Assembly (NCBI RefSeq): GCF_002000025.1 | Contig: NZ_MUZV01000004.1 | Location: 248,001-312,000 of the forward strand | Length of the DNA stretch: 64,000 nucleotides | Reading direction: 5' to 3' | DNA from: Cognaticolwellia aestuarii | Lineage (GTDB): Bacteria; Pseudomonadota; Gammaproteobacteria; Enterobacterales; Alteromonadaceae | Shown: in pieces, positions 49,537 through 57,954 of the stretch | How positions within the stretch are numbered: the first letter of the stretch is position 1 | How the letters are laid out: every line of letters starts with the position of its first letter | Notes under the pieces: model-generated | The model's database searches: none | What the model saw: only the letters and a program-made list of their open reading frames with translations | What the model was told of the DNA's origin: nothing | Position numbers and translations under genes: made by a program

Positions 49537-49608
49537 TCAGCCAATGACCACCATCCCGGTGAGGGTGGTAGTGGTAATAATAATAATTCGGCTAGATAAA
49601 ATATTCAT
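49537..49608 (-). CDS. thrL: thr operon leader peptide
   Basis: A 23-codon frame from ATG at 49608 to TGA reads MNILSSRIIIITTTTLTGMV then VIG. It holds five Thr and six Ile codons clustered as four Ile followed by four Thr. A hairpin (ACCACC with GGTGGT) overlaps its second half, and a strong terminator follows before thrA. This is the classical attenuation layout in which shortage of charged Thr- or Ile-tRNA stalls the ribosome. There is no evident ribosome binding site, so it may be translated from very near the transcript start. Confidence 0.9.
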   Translation of the reverse strand: MNILSSRIIIITTTTLTGMVVIG

Positions 49609-49638
49609 AGGATATAAAGTGCCTGATATGTTTTTTTC

Positions 49639-49644
49639 TGTCAA
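49639..49644 (-). promoter_or_regulatory. Possible -35 box of the thr promoter
   Basis: The minus strand carries a perfect TTGACA about 31 nt before the leader peptide ATG. The -10 is unclear (ACTTTA at an 18-nt spacing, or TTTATA at 20). If used, transcription would start almost at the leader ATG. Confidence 0.4.
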
Positions 49645-49715
49645 CTGCTTTTTATGAATAAAACAAACTAATTTATGTATAAAATATCAGAATATTGAAT
49701 ATTTGATAAAAATAT

Positions 49716-50675
49716 TCAGGCAACGATGGTTTCTTTAGTTGGGCATTGTTTGGCTAGACAAACGCGGTTACGCCCGTTTGACTTAGCTTCATACAAGGCA
49801 ATATCAGCATTGCTAATGAGATCTTCATAGCGAGTATCTTCGGCCTCAATCACTGCAACGCCAATACTGACGGTGACATTAATGCTGCGCCCTTGGTAAT
49901 CAACGGTATTGCTAGCAATTGTTTGGCGGATACGCTCAGCTACTTCTTCTGCACCGACTAAATCAGTATTGGGTAATATTACGGCAAATTCTTCGCCGCC
50001 ATAGCGACCAAACATATCGCCCATACGCAGTAAATCATTGACAGACTTTGCGGTGTCAATAAGCACTTTATCGCCACCTTGATGACCAAAAGTGTCATTC
50101 AATAACTTAAATTGATCTAAATCTAGCATCACTAACGCAAGGTCATAATTATAACGACGTGCGCGTGAGAATTCACTGGCTAAACATTCTTCCCAGTGTT
50201 TACGGTTAAACGCTTGTGTTAAGCCATCAATACGGTTAGATAGCGCTAAATCTTCTAGGGCTTTATTCAGTTGCGTTTGATAATGACAAACATCAGTAAC
50301 ATCTTCGATTAAGAGACAAACGTGCTTAACTTCACCTTCAACCTCAACAGGTAAAAATGTGCAATTTTGCGCCATAAAATGACTATCTGTGGTTATCGGA
50401 CGGGAATGAGAAAGTTCAAACAGGTGATGGCGTTGTTCCCAACCACAAAAAGATTGGTTTTTTAACTGAATAACGCTAGAGAGCTTTCGTTCAAACCACT
50501 TTTTAGGTAATTCAGGAAAAACAGTAAAAATACTTTTACCAATAACATTGTTGTCTTTTTTATTGGCATGTACTTCTAAAAATCGATTCCACATAACAAT
50601 ATTAAAATCACTATCGAGAATCAAAATTCCAGTATTTAACCGGTTGGTAATATTATGATAAAGCGCATCTAACAT
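49716..50675 (-). CDS. PAS-GGDEF diguanylate cyclase
   Basis: Makes cyclic di-GMP from two GTP. The 319-aa product has an N-terminal PAS domain (ILILDSDFNIVMWNRFLEVH, VIGKSIFTVFPELP). A GGDEF domain follows, with the active site GRYGGEEFAVILPNTD near residues 230-245. The inhibitory site RMGD lies exactly five residues before GGEEF, so product feedback is expected. No membrane segment is seen, so it is cytoplasmic. It is the third gene of an operon, 2 nt after the CheC-like gene and downstream of a CheY-like regulator. Confidence 0.92.
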   Translation of the reverse strand: MLDALYHNITNRLNTGILILDSDFNIVMWNRFLEVHANKKDNNVIGKSIFTVFPELPKKWFERKLSSVIQLKNQSFCGWEQRHHLFELSHSRPITTDSHFMAQNCTFLPVEVEGEVKHVCLLIEDVTDVCHYQTQLNKALEDLALSNRIDGLTQAFNRKHWEECLASEFSRARRYNYDLALVMLDLDQFKLLNDTFGHQGGDKVLIDTAKSVNDLLRMGDMFGRYGGEEFAVILPNTDLVGAEEVAERIRQTIASNTVDYQGRSINVTVSIGVAVIEAEDTRYEDLISNADIALYEAKSNGRNRVCLAKQCPTKETIVA

Positions 50676-50677
50676 AA

Positions 50678-51286
50678 TTAAAACTCTTCTAATATACGGT
50701 CAATAACGGTTTTAATATTAATAATGGCTTGCTCTGGGATTAATAAAACCATATCACAATTAAAAGAGTAATCAGTTACTTGATAACTGATACGCACTTT
50801 TAACGCTAAATCCCAATTAAATGCTTGCTGCTGAAGGTGTTGCGTGACAGCACCAAGGTTAGGCGAAAGTAACCTAGGCGCACTATATGACATCTGATTG
50901 TCTATTTGACTCGCAAAAACATTCAAAAATGTGGTCGTTAAAATAGAACTTAGATCGATAATTTGCTCATCAAAAGTCAACTCATCGGCTTCATAACCTA
51001 GCAAATCTGCTAAACGATTTGAGTCTTGTGGTTGGTACATCAAAAGTGCTTCACCACGGATGCCTTCGTAACCAAAAAAACCCTGGCTAACTACCGCCGT
51101 TGCTTTTAAGTCTTGATTAAGCGTAACAAGCAATTGTTCAGACTTGACTTGTTCAATTTTAGGCACTTTCAAATAGACAAAAGTATCTAAATAACGCGCA
51201 AGCTGATCACTTGCTTGCCCCATTGCAACATTAATCAACTCTTGCAAACAATCTTGCTGATCTTCAGTTAAATCAAATGCGTTCAT
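50678..51286 (-). CDS. CheC-like phosphatase family protein
   Basis: CheC/CheX/FliY proteins dephosphorylate CheY-like regulators. The 202-aa product has the first CheC active-site motif E-x2-N in LQELINVAMGQASDQL near residues 15-28. The second half, around ILTTTFLNVFASQI, has N but not the Glu, so only one site looks complete. It overlaps the CheY-like gene by 4 nt and is followed 2 nt later by the diguanylate cyclase. The context suggests it dephosphorylates that regulator. Confidence 0.85.
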   Translation of the reverse strand: MNAFDLTEDQQDCLQELINVAMGQASDQLARYLDTFVYLKVPKIEQVKSEQLLVTLNQDLKATAVVSQGFFGYEGIRGEALLMYQPQDSNRLADLLGYEADELTFDEQIIDLSSILTTTFLNVFASQIDNQMSYSAPRLLSPNLGAVTQHLQQQAFNWDLALKVRISYQVTDYSFNCDMVLLIPEQAIINIKTVIDRILEEF

Positions 51287-51648
51287 AAAAAACCATGAGT
51301 TTTCAAATTTTCATTTAAGATATCTAATTGTACTGGTTTACGTAGAAATGCTTTTGCGCCTAAGTCCATGACTCGGCTTTGCATTTCGGGCTGAACATCG
51401 GCAGAAATAACAAATACCGCTAATTCAATATTGTCATCTTTTAATGCCTGTAAAACCCCTAAACCATCTATAACCGGCATAGTTAGATCGAGAAATAAAA
51501 TATCAATTTTTTTATCGCGTAAAATATCGAGTGCTTCTTGACCATTTTTGGCTAATTGCACATCAGTAGATAAACTTTCGGGAAGGCTTCTAAATACTTG
51601 CTTTCTAGCTAAGTTAGAGTCATCACAAATAAGAACGTTTGTACTCAT
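51283..51648 (-). CDS. CheY-like single-domain response regulator
   Basis: A receiver-only protein of 121 aa. The acidic pair is in VLICDDSNLARK (Asp 9 and 10), the phospho-acceptor Asp is in ILFLDLTMPVIDG near residue 54, Ser lies in VFVISADVQ and the conserved Lys in FLRKPVQ. It has no output domain, so it must act through a partner. It is the first gene of the three-gene operon with the CheC-like phosphatase and diguanylate cyclase. No kinase gene is in the window. Confidence 0.92.
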   Translation of the reverse strand: MSTNVLICDDSNLARKQVFRSLPESLSTDVQLAKNGQEALDILRDKKIDILFLDLTMPVIDGLGVLQALKDDNIELAVFVISADVQPEMQSRVMDLGAKAFLRKPVQLDILNENLKTHGFL

Positions 51649-51863
51649 TTGATACTAATCCTTTATTATTTTTTTTATTAGCGGTTAATTTACCCTAATT
51701 TTGTGCTGCTGTTAATTACTAATATTAAGAAAAGTGACGTTTTTTTCAACTTAATTAGGTATAAGTGCAGATAAATGCCATTATCCTGCGACCTATTTAG
51801 TACGAAAATGCAATTTTAAAAGATAAATAGCATTGGCGCTTAATCTAGGTTTTTAGGCTAAAA

Positions 51864-51959
51864 CTATAAACTTAACAGTAAATCGATAATGCCTAATGAC
51901 ATTGCCGCAGATAAAAAATAAATGATGCTTGCTTTCCAGCTATAACGAGTGAGTTTCAT
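51864..51959 (-). CDS. Small membrane protein of 31 aa
   Basis: An ATG at 51959 with a strong AGGAG eight nt upstream opens a frame to TAG. The product starts MKLTRYSWKASIIYFLSAAM and ends SLGIIDLLLSL. It is a basic start followed by one hydrophobic helix. The ribosome binding site and amino-acid pattern argue for a real small protein. It lies alone in a 520-bp space between the response regulator and YgjP genes. Family unknown to me. Confidence 0.6.
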   Translation of the reverse strand: MKLTRYSWKASIIYFLSAAMSLGIIDLLLSL

Positions 51960-52171
51960 ATTTATCTCCTTTATATACCAATTAAACCGATTGATTGCGC
52001 AAAACTAATAACTGAATTTGCGCTCAAATATAATAATTAATAAGGCTTTTTAGCGTAAATAAAAAGCAGGAAACAATTAGCATTTCTCATGCCAACTCGT
52101 TAAAAACTATATGGATTTTATCGGAGGATATGACAAGAATTCATTGCTAGACAAGGACTAGCCGGCAATAC

Positions 52172-52909
52172 TTACCACCGTAAGTAAGGTTGATGCGCTG
52201 ATAGCCAATTTTTAGCTAATTGATATTCAGGACAGTGGGTGGCAACTAATTGCCAAAATTTTGTCGAATGATTCATATGCTTAAGGTGACATAGTTCATG
52301 AATTATCACGTAGTCAATCACCCAGCTAGGCAACATTTTCAGTAAGTAATTAAAACTGAGCTCACCACGATTGTTACAGCTTCCCCAACGCGCCTTATAT
52401 TTTCTGACTTTAAAAGCCGTAGGTTTAAGTGCTAATTGCTTGGAAAATATCATTAGATTTTGTGCAATATAATTTTCGATGTGTGCTTTAAACCAACAGT
52501 CTATTTGCGACTTTACTTTCGCTAGAGTCGCAGCTGAGTTTAGATCACCCTGACGATAGCTTTCAGTCAGCACAACAGTCAGGCTTTGCCTACTAACATT
52601 ATGCAGCACATGCTTACGCCCAAACTCAATATTGATACTATGTGGTACGCCATCAATATACACGGTTGGATTGTTGGTTAGTTTTTCACCAACAAACTGT
52701 AAAGTAAAATGAGGAGTTGATCGTGATTTTTGCTTTTGCTCTGCTACTTTTTGCTCTAACCACTGTAACTTAGCTTGAATTAATCTTTCAATATAAGCGG
52801 TTTTAACAAACGTTGGTGCCCTAACAATAACTTGTGCGTTGCTTACCTGCAAAGCAATAGTTTTTCTTCGCGAGCTACGGATCAATTGATATTCCAAAAC
52901 GCCCCACAA
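52172..52909 (-). CDS. YgjP/SprT-like zinc metallopeptidase (DUF45)
   Basis: A member of the YgjP family of predicted metal-dependent hydrolases. The 245-aa product has an N-terminal beta-rich part (YQLIRSSRRKTIALQV, then VIVRAPTFVKTAYIERLIQ). The zinc motif HELCHLKHMNHSTKFW (HExxH with a third His ligand downstream) is in the C-terminal third, preceded by KARWGSCNNRGELSFNYLL. E. coli YgjP has been reported to act as a UTP pyrophosphatase; that activity here is untested. It is a single gene. Confidence 0.9.
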   Translation of the reverse strand: MWGVLEYQLIRSSRRKTIALQVSNAQVIVRAPTFVKTAYIERLIQAKLQWLEQKVAEQKQKSRSTPHFTLQFVGEKLTNNPTVYIDGVPHSINIEFGRKHVLHNVSRQSLTVVLTESYRQGDLNSAATLAKVKSQIDCWFKAHIENYIAQNLMIFSKQLALKPTAFKVRKYKARWGSCNNRGELSFNYLLKMLPSWVIDYVIIHELCHLKHMNHSTKFWQLVATHCPEYQLAKNWLSAHQPYLRW

Positions 52910-52946
52910 TAAGCTAGTTTCTCGATCATAACATTTTTATAGCTAA

Positions 52947-52994
52947 GCCTTAGCTATAAAATTAGGCCTTAGCTATAAAATTAGGCCTTAGCTA
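52947..52994. repeat. Short tandem repeat (19-bp unit, about 2.5 copies)
   Basis: GCCTTAGCTATAAAATTAG occurs twice head to tail (52947-52965, 52966-52984) and is followed by a partial third copy. It lies between the YgjP and yebG genes and may be a strain-variable spacer. Confidence 0.8.
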
Positions 52995-53021
52995 AACAGG
53001 CTAATAACGAACAAGCCAGAT

Positions 53022-53387
53022 TTAAGACTTTTCAACTTTAGCTTTACCGCTAGCTTTTGCATTAGCTACTTTTGCTTTTTTTACCTTTTCTATTGCTGGT
53101 GGCTCGCTTACTTTGGTCGTATCGATATTTTTAGCTGCTTTATTGACAACGGCTTTAGCTTTTTTCGCTTGTAAAGCAATCAAGACATCTTCGCGGTTCT
53201 GCGCTAAATATACACTTAATTCTTCACGGACACTTTCAGAAAGTTCGACAGGTGCTTGTTCAAACATTTCAGATAAACTATCTGCCATATCAAGCATTTT
53301 ATCGTATTCATCTGCGGCTTTTTTATCCATGAATGTTTCTACCTCCACACCTTGTCTTATCACGACAAATCGACTTTCAACTGCCAT
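53022..53387 (-). CDS. yebG: DNA damage-inducible YebG family protein
   Basis: YebG is a small SOS-induced protein. The 121-aa product has the family start MAVESRFVVIRQGVEVETFM, then KKAADEYDKMLDMADSL and LSVYLAQNREDVLIAL. A Lys/Ala-rich C-terminal tail follows (KKAKVANAKASGKAKVEKS). E. coli YebG is 96 aa and lacks this basic tail, which could bind nucleic acid. A LexA-like box lies about 75 nt upstream, in keeping with SOS control of this family. Confidence 0.9.
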   Translation of the reverse strand: MAVESRFVVIRQGVEVETFMDKKAADEYDKMLDMADSLSEMFEQAPVELSESVREELSVYLAQNREDVLIALQAKKAKAVVNKAAKNIDTTKVSEPPAIEKVKKAKVANAKASGKAKVEKS

Positions 53388-53808
53388 TGTTATCCCTTAT
53401 ATCACTGTTTACCAAATTCGAATCATAGTCATTATGTCTTAAAACCACATAAGTAGTGACTGTACATAATCCCAGTATCATACCCTGATTATTATAAATT
53501 ACCAGAAATTGTTAGCTCATAGCTCGGTTTAATGGCAGTTCGTCGCACGATATATCCCCTTAGTGTGCTCCAAGATGTCTAGAAGGATGAATAGATGTAA
53601 AAATTAATGTCGAAAAGCTATGTTATCAAGTTAGCTTTATTAAATATAAACAATAAATTACCCTCGAAATTTGCTATTTCCACTTATGTTTAATACTTAC
53701 ATTCAGTCAGCGCTTGCTTACAACTTTTTATCATATTTAGCTCACTATTAAGAGGTAACAACTCGCTATTGTTTTCAAATAGCCATTAACGTTTAATTGG
53801 AGAATAAA
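53388..53808. other. Spacer between yebG and the DUF3718 gene
   Basis: About 420 bp between divergent genes. It holds the LexA-like box at 53460-53475 and should hold both promoters. A TAATTGGAG run just before 53809 is the ribosome binding site of the DUF3718 gene. No further gene. Confidence 0.5.
53460..53475 (-). promoter_or_regulatory. LexA-like SOS box upstream of yebG
   Basis: CTGTACATAATCCCAG matches the LexA consensus CTGT-N8-ACAG except for one base (CCAG for ACAG). It lies 73 nt before the yebG start. Confidence 0.55.
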
Positions 53809-54153
53809 ATGAAAAGTTCAAAATTGTTAGCAGCCGCAGCTTTCACTGGTGTAATGTTATCTGCTTTAAGTTTTAGTAGTCATGCCATGGATAAATATAT
53901 AGAAAATGCTCTTATTGATGTTTGTAAGTCTACGTTAACCGATAATGTCTCTAGATTTAAAAAAACGGTTAAGTCTTATAACCTACGTGATAAAACTATC
54001 GCCATGAAAGTCATGTGCAATGGCGACGATATTATCGCTTTTGCACAAAAGCATGGTGCCAATAAAACCGCCGCTCGCTTAGAAAACAGCATTGATAGCC
54101 GTGTTAATATTATTGATGTTGCAGCCGTTGAAAAAATAAAGCTTAACTTTTAG
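53809..54153 (+). CDS. DUF3718 domain-containing secreted protein
   Basis: A 114-aa periplasmic or secreted protein. The signal peptide is MKSSKLLAAAAFTGVMLSAL followed by SFSSHA. The mature part is a DUF3718 domain with two Cys (VCKSTLTDN and KVMCNGDD), probably one disulfide. GGAG lies seven nt before the ATG; the longest frame begins at an in-frame TTG four codons upstream and is not favoured. The family is common in Alteromonadales and its function is unknown. Confidence 0.85.
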   Translation: MKSSKLLAAAAFTGVMLSALSFSSHAMDKYIENALIDVCKSTLTDNVSRFKKTVKSYNLRDKTIAMKVMCNGDDIIAFAQKHGANKTAARLENSIDSRVNIIDVAAVEKIKLNF

Positions 54154-54207
54154 TTGAGTGAGTGATGGTTTTAACGGATATGGTGGAATTTTAAGTGGTA
54201 ATGAACA

Positions 54208-54247
54208 ATCAACAAAGAGGTACTCAGCAATAGGGTACCTCGTTGAT
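54208..54247. terminator. Hairpin between convergent DUF3718 and dbpA genes
   Basis: ATCAAC-AAA-GAGGTAC pairs with GTACCTC-GTTGAT, a 13-bp stem with a 3-nt bulge. There is no U run, so it is a weak bidirectional terminator candidate. Confidence 0.4.
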
Positions 54248-54272
54248 CATCTAACGTTATTGTATTTACAGC

Positions 54273-55658
54273 TTATTTTAATTCTCTTACTCTAAAAGTG
54301 CGCCCTTTGAGTTTACCGTGAGTGAGCTTATTTAGTGCTTTTCTGGCCACCATTTTCTCTACCGCAACATAAGCCCAATTAGCCCCAAGTTGAATTTTAC
54401 CTACTTGCTCAAAAGTAATACCATTTTCGCTGGTCAATGCACCAACAATATCACCTGGTCTCACTTTTTGCTTTTTACCGCCATCAATTTGAATGGTGGT
54501 CATTTTAGGTAAATAAACATTGCGTTCTAATACTTCACGACCTGGTAACTCTTCACCTTCAATTGTGCGTTCTAGATAATCTTCTAATAAACCGACTTTG
54601 TAGCGATCTTTGTCACTAAATAAAGAAAAAGCAAAACCAGTGCTGCCAGCACGTCCTGTGCGACCAATACGGTGAATATGCACTTCACTATCATGGGCAA
54701 TATCATAGTTGAACACCGCATCAAGTGCTTCAATGTCTAGGCCACGAGCAGCAACATCAGTAGCAACCAGTACCGAGGCACTTTTATTAGCAAAACGTAC
54801 TAAAGTTTGGTCTCTATCTCTTTGCTCTAAATCACCATGTAATGCCACAACACCAAAACCATAAGCAGCCAATTTATTGGCAACATTCTGCGTAGCGATT
54901 TTAGTATTACAAAATATGACGCTTGATTCAGGTTGATGAGTTAATAGTAATAATCGAATTGCCGTTAAGCGTTCTTCATCACTTTCCACACGATAAAAGT
55001 GCTGAGCTATCGTGCTACTTTCGTGATTAGATTCAACTTTGATCACCGCAGGTGTTTTTAAATAACGATTGGCAATTTTTTGAATCTGCTGTGCAAAGGT
55101 AGCACTAAACAATAAGGTTTGTCTTTGTTGCGGTATTTTATCAATAATGTTGTCGAGGGCGGCTTGAAAGCCCATATCAAGCATACGATCGGCTTCATCT
55201 AGCACTAAAGTATCAACATGGTCTAATGATAATGTGCCACGACCGAGGTGATCTTCAATGCGACCAGGTGTACCAACAATAATATGAGCTCCATGCTCTA
55301 AAGAACCCACTTGAGGGCCAAAAGGCGTGCCTCCACATAAGGTTAGTACTTTAATATTGTGAACCGCTCTGGCAAGTTTTCTGATTTCTTTCGCTACTTG
55401 ATCAGCTAATTCACGTGTTGGACAAAGCACTAAAGTTTGAATTCTAAACTTTTTAACTTGTAGCTTATTCAACAGTCCAAGACCAAAGGCGGCGGTTTTA
55501 CCTGAGCCCGTTTTACCCTGAGCAATCACATCTTGCCCCGCTAAAATAGCCGGAAGGCTTTTAGCTTGTATTTCTGTCATCTCGTGGTAACCCAGTGATG
55601 ACAGGTTGTCTAAAATTGCCGGTTGTAAGCTAAGTGATGAAAATTTGCTGTCGCTCAA
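54273..55658 (-). CDS. dbpA: ATP-dependent RNA helicase DbpA
   Basis: DbpA is a DEAD-box helicase acting on the 23S rRNA hairpin 92 during 50S assembly. The 461-aa product has the Q motif start LGYHEMTEIQAKSLPAIL, Walker A AQGKTGSGKTAAFG, PTRELADQ, VLDEADRMLDMGF, SAT, and HIHRIGRTGRAG. The C-terminal RNA-binding domain holds LPKMTTIQIDGGKKQKVRPGD and ends RTFRVRELK. The C-terminal domain separates DbpA from other DEAD-box helicases. It is followed in the opposite direction by the DUF3718 gene, with a hairpin between. Confidence 0.95.
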   Translation of the reverse strand: MSDSKFSSLSLQPAILDNLSSLGYHEMTEIQAKSLPAILAGQDVIAQGKTGSGKTAAFGLGLLNKLQVKKFRIQTLVLCPTRELADQVAKEIRKLARAVHNIKVLTLCGGTPFGPQVGSLEHGAHIIVGTPGRIEDHLGRGTLSLDHVDTLVLDEADRMLDMGFQAALDNIIDKIPQQRQTLLFSATFAQQIQKIANRYLKTPAVIKVESNHESSTIAQHFYRVESDEERLTAIRLLLLTHQPESSVIFCNTKIATQNVANKLAAYGFGVVALHGDLEQRDRDQTLVRFANKSASVLVATDVAARGLDIEALDAVFNYDIAHDSEVHIHRIGRTGRAGSTGFAFSLFSDKDRYKVGLLEDYLERTIEGEELPGREVLERNVYLPKMTTIQIDGGKKQKVRPGDIVGALTSENGITFEQVGKIQLGANWAYVAVEKMVARKALNKLTHGKLKGRTFRVRELK

Positions 55659-55771
55659 CGTTTAAGTCCTAAGGTAAAATATAATTGTCGCTATTTTACA
55701 CGCTTTCACGCAAGCAAGCACAGCTTTAAGCAACTTTATTATTAACGGCAATAAATTAAGCGCTAATAGCG

Positions 55772-56497
55772 TTAGTTATTTAAAAAGCAAGCCAGTGTCG
55801 ATGCTAACGCCTGCGGTGATTCTAGCGGCAACATATGACCCGTATTCGCAATTTCCTTCAAAACGATATTACCTTTCCCCTGAAGTTCAGCTCGCAACAC
55901 ACTAAGATCGACTAAACCGTCATGATCGCCAACAAGAAAAGTAACGGGAAGTGCCAACTGGCCTAATAACGGCAATAAATTAGGTCGATCCATTGAAACA
56001 CGTAATTGATGTAATAAGACTTCAACACCAAGCACCCTATCCATAGTGATCATGGTGTTTTTAATATTTTGATAGCCAGCGAAATTAAACTGTTCAATTT
56101 GAGGGTGTAGCAAGTCATTAATACGTTTATTTGGCAACCCCGAATAACCTCGTTGATTTATCCAATCTATCGTACGTTTTCGTTGCTTAATTTCAGCTGC
56201 CGGTAAATCTTTTGGAAAGTTAGATACAATTAACAGTTGCTGTAACTTTGAACCAAGCTTTAATGCTATTGCACTAGCAATATAACCACCTAAAGAAAAG
56301 CCAACTAAAATGGCGTTATCGGCAACAATTTGCTCAGACAAAACATTGACAACATCATCCATACTGCCCGTTTTCGGGATCTCTAAAGCGATTAGCTGAG
56401 AGTCTGCAGGGCATTGTTGACACAGTAACTGCCAAGTAGGCAGCCACAAACGCTCATTGCACATAGTACCAGGTAAAAAATATACTGTTGTTAACAC
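55772..56497 (-). CDS. Alpha/beta hydrolase
   Basis: A 241-aa alpha/beta-fold hydrolase. The nucleophile elbow is GFSLGGYIASAIAL (Ser near residue 82), the acid is probably the Asp of VGDHDGLVDLSV, and the His is in NTGHMLPLESP. The start FLPGTMCNERLWLPTWQ forms the oxyanion region. The substrate cannot be told; the fold is shared by BioH-like esterases and many others. It stands about 110 nt upstream of dbpA in the same direction, and a palindromic repeat lies just upstream of it. Confidence 0.85.
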   Translation of the reverse strand: MLTTVYFLPGTMCNERLWLPTWQLLCQQCPADSQLIALEIPKTGSMDDVVNVLSEQIVADNAILVGFSLGGYIASAIALKLGSKLQQLLIVSNFPKDLPAAEIKQRKRTIDWINQRGYSGLPNKRINDLLHPQIEQFNFAGYQNIKNTMITMDRVLGVEVLLHQLRVSMDRPNLLPLLGQLALPVTFLVGDHDGLVDLSVLRAELQGKGNIVLKEIANTGHMLPLESPQALASTLACFLNN

Positions 56498-56510
56498 GTT
56501 AGCTCTTTAT

Positions 56511-56693
56511 TATACCCAAACCACTTGAAAATGCAGGATTGTGCAAGTCGAAAAAGGGTTAGCACCAAGGCATTGATTGAAAGGAATGGTTGTTCCATTG
56601 TCGAAATCAATAACGCCGGAGATGACCCTTTATCGCCTTGCGCTGATTTCCTAGCTTAACGCTGAAACTGCATTTTCAAGTGGCTTGGGTATA
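56511..56693. repeat. MITE-like palindromic element (183 bp)
   Basis: The ends TATACCCAAACCACTTGAAA (plus ATGCAG) at 56511-56536 and CTGCATTTTCAAGTGG (plus CTTGGGTATA) at 56668-56693 are 26-bp inverted repeats with one mismatch. Inner parts also pair (AAAGGGT with ACCCTTT, GGAATGGTTGTTCC). TAT flanks both sides, a possible target duplication. No gene inside. The end sequence resembles repeats seen widely in marine gammaproteobacteria. Confidence 0.85.
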
Positions 56694-56718
56694 TATCAGT
56701 AAGTTAGTTCTTCAACCG

Positions 56719-57954
56719 CTAAGAGAAAAAGCGCTCAAATAAACGCACATCAACCGTTTCTCCGGCTGATACTCGGCCTTGCTCTGCTGGTAGCACAATA
56801 TAGCAATTTGCTGAAGCGATACTGGTTAAAATACCCGAACCTTGGCTGCCTGTACTATTAACCAGTAATACGCCGTCATTATCATAAGATAAAACACCTC
56901 GTTGAAAGTCCATACGACCAGGTGATTTTCTTAACGCTGTTACTGTTTTTGCTTTCAGTGTTATCGTCGGTGTAGGCTGATAATTTTGTAGCTTCATAAG
57001 GGCTGGTAAAGCAAGTAAGTCGGCCGTAACCATGGCTGAAACAGGATTGCCCGGCAAACCAAAAAACAAGCTATTAGGTAGTTTACCAAAAGCAAATGGC
57101 TTACCTGGTTTCATGGCAATTTTCCAAAACGCAATTTCACCAATTTGCTCAAGTACAAGCTTGGTATAATCGGCATCACCTACCGAAACACCACCAGAAG
57201 AAATAACGGCATCAGCTTGCTCATCAGCTTGTATAAACGCAGTTTTAATAGCATTTTCATCATCAGCAATAACCCCAAAATCAATCACATTGACATTAAG
57301 ATTTTTCAACATGCCTGCAAGCGCATAACTATTACTTTCATAAATATCGCCTTCACCTAACGGCTCACCTAAACTTTTTAATTCATCGCCGGTGGCAATA
57401 AGTGCGACATTAAGTTTACGAAACACCTCAAAATCATTAATACCTAATGAAGCCAACACTCCAATATCGATAGCTGATAAACGTCGGCCTTTTGCAAAAA
57501 CCACATGGCCTTGATTAATATCTTCACCGGCGTAACGAACATGATCACCCTTCTTTCTCGGGGCTAAAAATTCAACATTTTCTCCCTCTACCTGACAGTT
57601 TTCTTGCATTTCTACGGTATCACAGCCTTCTGGCATCTTAGCGCCTGTCATAATACGTATACATTCACCTTGACCACACTTACCTTGGTAAGGTTGACCC
57701 GCCATTGAGCGACCCACTAAACGTAAATGTCTTTGGGCAACTAAACTATCTTGTGCAAAAGCGTAGCCATCCATTGCAGAGTTATTATGGGGCGGCACAT
57801 TAATTGGGCTAGTAATATCACTGGATAAAACTCTTCCTAACCCTTCAGATAAGGTAATATTTTCAATTTCGGTGATAGGAGAAATAGCAGCAAGCATTGT
57901 TTCTAACGCTTGAGCAAAAGGCATTAATCCGGGAGCAGAACAACAATCGACCAT
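56719..57954 (-). CDS. moeA: Molybdopterin molybdotransferase MoeA
   Basis: MoeA inserts molybdate into adenylated molybdopterin. The ATG at 57954 gives 411 aa, the same as E. coli MoeA, with GGAAG upstream; a frame start at 58002 adds 16 residues. Motifs: PPHNNSAMDGYAFA, GQGECIRIMTGAKMPEGCDTV (seen as IRIMTGAKMPEGCDTV), ALIATGDEL, ISSGGVSVGDADYTK and GLPGNPVSAMV. Divergent from moaA, so the molybdenum genes are arranged around one regulatory region. Confidence 0.96.
   Translation of the reverse strand: MVDCCSAPGLMPFAQALETMLAAISPITEIENITLSEGLGRVLSSDITSPINVPPHNNSAMDGYAFAQDSLVAQRHLRLVGRSMAGQPYQGKCGQGECIRIMTGAKMPEGCDTVEMQENCQVEGENVEFLAPRKKGDHVRYAGEDINQGHVVFAKGRRLSAIDIGVLASLGINDFEVFRKLNVALIATGDELKSLGEPLGEGDIYESNSYALAGMLKNLNVNVIDFGVIADDENAIKTAFIQADEQADAVISSGGVSVGDADYTKLVLEQIGEIAFWKIAMKPGKPFAFGKLPNSLFFGLPGNPVSAMVTADLLALPALMKLQNYQPTPTITLKAKTVTALRKSPGRMDFQRGVLSYDNDGVLLVNSTGSQGSGILTSIASANCYIVLPAEQGRVSAGETVDVRLFERFFS

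Noticed and set aside
52947-52994. Repeats of 19 bp as a CRISPR array
   Set aside because: The units are head to tail without spacers, so this is a plain tandem repeat.
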